A stretch of 6,184 nucleotides of DNA from an uncultured Saprospiraceae bacterium (lineage in GTDB: Bacteria; Bacteroidota; Bacteroidia; Chitinophagales; Saprospiraceae), in assembly GCA_937127195.1 (NCBI GenBank), contig CAKZLT010000447.1, forward strand, positions 1-6,184. The letters are read 5' to 3'. This document shows, piece after piece, positions 6,012 through 6,184 of this stretch (positions within the stretch are counted from its first letter, which is position 1; the number at the start of each line of letters is the position of its first letter). The notes beneath the pieces are model-generated. The model saw only the letters and a program-made list of their open reading frames with translations. It made no database searches and was not told where the DNA came from. The position numbers were made by a program, and so were the translations under genes.

Positions 6012-6144
6012 TTCTTTATGATTTTATGTGGTTTCTAGATTCTGGTTTCTGCTACCGCTGTTTCAATTAGCAGTGGTAGCAGAAACTAAAAATAATCAGA
6101 TTAAGTAGGTGATATTTTGAATGACCACATAAAATCGTGTAGAA
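6012..6144 (+). repeat. Nested inverted repeat downstream of the protease gene
   Basis: The outer arms 6012-6033 and 6123-6144 pair over 22 positions in plus-strand RNA. There are 18 Watson-Crick pairs, including a perfect 13-base core (6020-6032 with 6124-6136), three U-G wobbles (6017, 6019 and 6033 as U) and one mismatch (6016 with 6140). On the minus strand those wobbles become A-C mismatches. An inner hairpin sits at 6045-6086. No flanking target duplication is seen. It could be the structured 3' end of the protease mRNA, an independent RNA, or a degenerate palindromic element. Confidence 0.55.
6045..6086 (+). repeat. Inner 16-base hairpin after the protease gene
   Basis: Arms 6045-6060 and 6071-6086 pair at all 16 positions in plus-strand RNA. 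Fifteen pairs are Watson-Crick and one is a G-U wobble (6057 with 6074), which would be C-A on the other strand. The loop has ten bases. No U-run follows (the next bases are TAAAAATAATC), so it is not a standard intrinsic terminator. It may still define or protect the 3' end of the protease transcript, which stops 62 bases before the stem. Confidence 0.6.
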
Positions 6145-6184
6145 CTTTCCTAATTAATAAGCAACCGTATTTTCGTTTTTTTAT

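Larger units (their letters stand above)
5983..6184. other. Non-coding tail after the protease gene
   Basis: No gene is apparent between the protease stop and the window's end. Most of the stretch is taken by the nested inverted repeat at 6012-6144. The last bases (6145-6184) are AT-rich and end in a T-run, but no stem precedes it, so I do not call a terminator. No classic stem plus U-run follows the protease gene. Confidence 0.5.

Noticed and set aside
6145..6184. T-run at the right edge as a terminator
   Set aside because: No stem directly precedes the run of T, and the nearest hairpin is too far upstream. The sequence is cut by the window edge.
1..6184. CRISPR array, tRNA, rRNA or complete insertion sequence
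   Set aside because: No regularly spaced direct repeats, no tRNA-like cloverleaf with CCA end, no rRNA-like sequence and no transposase coding sequence were seen on either strand.

Overview
The window looks like chromosomal DNA of a low-GC Bacteroidota bacterium, probably a marine Cytophagales-type lineage. The evidence is a long secreted protein ending in a type IX secretion (T9SS) type A sorting domain, a DUF6089-type outer-membrane beta-barrel, a lipoprotein with an LAAC lipobox, A-rich leaders in place of Shine-Dalgarno sites, and one good match to the Bacteroidota TTTG / TAnnTTTG promoter. The genus cannot be fixed from this sequence alone.

Layout. Two minus-strand genes fill the left third: a DUF6089-like outer-membrane protein (932-1756), then a small helical lipoprotein with an extreme His/Asp tail (182-697, re-started from a longer open frame). 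Each has its own intrinsic terminator (754-793 and 89-119). A promoter for the lipoprotein appears to be folded into the terminator of the gene before it. A 659-base AT-rich gap (1757-2415) separates this pair from a divergent plus-strand gene of 1188 codons (2416-5982). That gene encodes a KP-43-like subtilisin (S8) protease with two tandem propeptide-like units, the catalytic domain, a KP-43-type beta-barrel, four further beta-sandwich modules and the T9SS sorting tail. About 200 bases of non-coding DNA follow it.

How the genes relate. All three products are predicted to leave the cytoplasm: an outer-membrane barrel, a lipoprotein, and a protease secreted or anchored at the surface by T9SS. 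Nothing shows that they form one pathway. Separate terminators, a separate promoter and the divergent orientation argue for three independent units.

The most unusual content is non-coding. Three stretches of about 100-130 bases are each built as an inverted repeat inside an inverted repeat: 820-940 (over the 3' end of the DUF6089 gene), 2262-2362 (53 bases before the protease start, with 21-base perfect ends and a GC-rich core, MITE-like) and 6012-6144 (just after the protease). They share architecture but not sequence. Pairing irregularities in the last one fit RNA of the protease's strand. I see no CRISPR array, tRNA, rRNA, transposase, defence system or other clearly new multi-gene system.
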